The notes below the pieces were generated by a model. It worked only from the letters and a program-made list of their open reading frames with translations. It was not told where the DNA came from and searched no databases. Positions 7,562 through 9,558 of a stretch of 9,558 bases of DNA are shown here, piece by piece; position 1 is the first letter of the stretch, and the number at the start of each line of letters is the position of its first letter. Both the position numbers and the translations under genes were made by a program. This DNA comes from Porphyrobacter sp. (GTDB lineage Bacteria; Pseudomonadota; Alphaproteobacteria; Sphingomonadales; Sphingomonadaceae), in NCBI GenBank assembly GCA_018991295.1, contig JAGKSZ010000195.1, positions 1 to 9,558 on the forward strand, in the 5' to 3' direction.

Positions 7562-9558
7562 TCACCGCCCTTCCAGCGCGCTTTCCAGAAAGCGCCCGAT
7601 ATCGGCCAGCATCGTGCTGCGCACCGTGCTGTCGTCCAGCCCATGCTGGAGATCGGGATATTCGCGGTAGAGCACGCTCTTGCCCTCTGTCTTCAAGGCC
7701 CGTTCCATCGCCTGCGAATGGCGCACATCGACATTCAGATCGCGCGTCCCGTGGAAGAGCGCAACAGGGGCGGCGAAGCGGGCGGCATGGCGGCGCGGGC
7801 TGCCGGCAGCAACGTGCGGACCATCGCCGATGTAATCGCGCACAATGCGGAAATTGGTGTAGCCGCGCGCGTCTTCCGCCAGCATCGCCAGATCGGTGAC
7901 CGGGGCGATGGCGGCAACCGCCTTGAACAGGCCGGGGTCAAGCACTTGCGATTGCAGCGCGGCATATCCGCCATAGGACCAGCCCACGATGGCAAGTTTG
8001 TCCGGCCTTGCAATGCCTTCCTTCACCAGCCAGCGGCCGGCATCATTGACATCGCCAATCGCCACGTCCCACGCCTTGAAGCCGTTGCGGCCGTACCACG
8101 CATCGCCATAGCCGGCCGAGCCGCGGTAATTGGGCTGGAGCACGGCATAGCCCTTGGCGATGAAATACTGCACCAGCCAGTCAAAGCCCCATTCGTCACG
8201 TGCTGCAGGGCCGCCGTGGGGCAGGACGATGGAGGGCAGGCCCTTGCCATCTGATCCCGGCGGCAGTGTGAGGTAGGCGGGGATCTGCGTGCCATCGCGC
8301 GCTGGATAGGTGACAGGGCGCATCTGGCCCATCGCCACCCCTTCAAGACGCGGGCGCAGCGGCAGCAATGGTTCAAGGCTGCGCGCATTCCGGTCGAACA
8401 GATAGACCATGCCGGGCTGGGTATCGCTCGAAGCGATCAGCAGCAGCTTGCCTTCATCCGCGCTGGCACCGACAATATTGACCAGCGGCTGATCGGGCAG
8501 CGCCTTGCCAAGATCGGCGGCGAGCTTTGCCAGCGCGGGATCGAAATAGGCGATGGCGCGCTTTTCAGTGGCGTAGCTTGCGCCCACCACCCGGTTCTTG
8601 CGGCCGATGCGGATCAGCGCGTCCACATCAACATCATCGCGTGCAATCAGCACCTTGCCCGCGCCCGATCCATCAAGCGCGACTTCGGCAATGGCTTCAT
8701 AGCCATCCTTCGTGATGAAACCGATCGCCACGTTGCGCGCACTGTCAACCGCGACGGGAGACATTCCCGCGATAGTCGCACCGTCGATTGTGATCGGGCC
8801 GAGCGGCACCCAGTTGTTGCTGCCGGGCGCACGATAGAAATAGCGGAAATTGCCCGTCAGCAACCCGCCGGGCCCGGTTTCGGCCTGCATCTTGATACGC
8901 ACCCGGCCCTGCTCGTCAGCGATGTAGCTGCGGGTTGCCGGGTCCGGCGCCTCACGCGCGCGGCGGCGGGCGGTGGCGGTATCGACCAGTTCTGTGCCAA
9001 GGCCCTGCTTCTCGTTGCCGAGCCTTGTGCCGATGGTTTGTTCGGGGACGAAATTGCGGGTCATCAGGATCGCGCCGGGTTCATCTGCCACATCGAGCGC
9101 GAGCACATCGCCGCCAAACTGATTGAACCCAAGGGCACGGGCCGAATCGCGGGTGCTGACAAGCTTCACATTGCCGCCATCTGCATCGACTGCGATCAAG
9201 CGGTCGAAGGGGATCAGCTGCCCTCCTTGCCCAGAGGCCATGCCCGATACCTGGCACAACAGCCGCGTATCGCTGGCCCATTGGCACCAATCGATGTCCC
9301 CGATCCTTTCCGCATTGCCGAGCACGATCTTGACCGAGGCACCGGCGGCAAAATCGATGACCTTGACGATCTCGGTATGCTCAGGCCCGGCGGCGACATA
9401 GGCGATCTTGTCGCCCGAGGGGGAAAGGCTGATGTCGATCACGTCCGGGCGCGCGCCGAAATTGATCGCGTCCTGATCGGTCACCTCCTCGGCGGCGGCG
9501 CTCACGGCGCAGGCAGCGGCAAGGATGCTGCCTGCCAGCAACACGGCTCGGCAGCGCC
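7562..9558 (-). CDS. exported S9-family serine peptidase (prolyl oligopeptidase-like), N-terminus cut by window edge
   Basis: Predicted secreted or periplasmic peptidase of the acylaminoacyl-peptidase/dipeptidyl-peptidase group. Numbered from the GTG at 9544, residues about 23-405 form a beta-propeller-like region (repeats such as SPSGDKIAYVA and short strand-turn units) and residues about 410-660 an alpha/beta-hydrolase domain. HGGP (443-446) supplies the oxyanion region, GWSYGGYAAL holds nucleophile Ser523, Asp602 (HGTRDLNV) and His634 (DLQHGL) complete the triad, and NYRGSAGYG (472-480) is typical of S9. The start shows a signal peptide (LLAGSILAAACAVSAAAEE), but the frame stays open to the edge with Arg-Cys-Arg-Ala before the GTG, a likely positively charged n-region. 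The true start is therefore probably just outside the window, and GTG 9544 is less likely. Full length is probably close to 665-680 residues. Exact substrate cannot be told from the sequence. Confidence 0.93.
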   Translation of the reverse strand, partial: RCRAVLLAGSILAAACAVSAAAEEVTDQDAINFGARPDVIDISLSPSGDKIAYVAAGPEHTEIVKVIDFAAGASVKIVLGNAERIGDIDWCQWASDTRLLCQVSGMASGQGGQLIPFDRLIAVDADGGNVKLVSTRDSARALGFNQFGGDVLALDVADEPGAILMTRNFVPEQTIGTRLGNEKQGLGTELVDTATARRRAREAPDPATRSYIADEQGRVRIKMQAETGPGGLLTGNFRYFYRAPGSNNWVPLGPITIDGATIAGMSPVAVDSARNVAIGFITKDGYEAIAEVALDGSGAGKVLIARDDVDVDALIRIGRKNRVVGASYATEKRAIAYFDPALAKLAADLGKALPDQPLVNIVGASADEGKLLLIASSDTQPGMVYLFDRNARSLEPLLPLRPRLEGVAMGQMRPVTYPARDGTQIPAYLTLPPGSDGKGLPSIVLPHGGPAARDEWGFDWLVQYFIAKGYAVLQPNYRGSAGYGDAWYGRNGFKAWDVAIGDVNDAGRWLVKEGIARPDKLAIVGWSYGGYAALQSQVLDPGLFKAVAAIAPVTDLAMLAEDARGYTNFRIVRDYIGDGPHVAAGSPRRHAARFAAPVALFHGTRDLNVDVRHSQAMERALKTEGKSVLYREYPDLQHGLDDSTVRSTMLADIGRFLESALEGR

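Noticed and set aside
7643..8254. Plus-strand open frame of 203 codons opposite the peptidase catalytic domain
   Set aside because: The opposite strand encodes an intact catalytic triad in this stretch; the plus-strand translation shows no recognisable domain.

Overview
The window is GC-rich, densely coded chromosomal DNA with strong third-position G/C bias. Gene content and protein style (a group 1 sigma factor with a long acidic spacer, an rpiB-glyA-nrdR cluster, S4 without zinc-binding cysteines, many small Ala-rich exported proteins) suggest an alphaproteobacterium, most likely a sphingomonad or Erythrobacter relative. That placement rests on recognition of protein style, not on a search. 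I see no mobile element, CRISPR array, tRNA, rRNA or composition break.

Left part (1-2230, + strand): the 3' majority of rpoD, the housekeeping sigma factor, truncated by the window edge. It is followed after 11 bases by a gene for an exported DUF2059-type protein. Middle (2301-5552, + strand): a compact run of five genes: rpiB, glyA, an unrecognised 72-residue membrane protein, nrdR and a TrmJ-type tRNA 2'-O-methyltransferase. Gaps are 13 bases or less, and rpiB and glyA overlap by 4 bases, so this is very likely one operon. Its known members share a nucleotide and one-carbon theme: RpiB supplies ribose-5-phosphate precursors, GlyA charges folate for dTMP and purine synthesis, and NrdR represses ribonucleotide reductase genes.

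Right of that (5636-6342, + strand) lie two small predicted exported proteins. Both carry a similar two-cysteine motif ending in C-x-T-x3-W, so they may be diverged relatives. The second has only a TTG start. rpsD (ribosomal protein S4, 6517-7131) follows, with a recognisable promoter, a roughly 120-base leader containing a perfect 7-bp hairpin, and a perfect 13-bp terminator. The terminator lies between convergent genes and can work in both directions.

The right end (7208-9558) is on the - strand. A large exported S9-family serine peptidase, whose N-terminus runs off the window, is followed by a small AroQ/PchB-like chorismate mutase. Overall this is an ordinary core-genome region. The most novel-looking items are the 72-residue membrane protein inside the nucleotide operon, the paired small cysteine-motif proteins, a possible leaderless start of rpiB, and a Glu in place of the PchB active-site Gln in the chorismate mutase.
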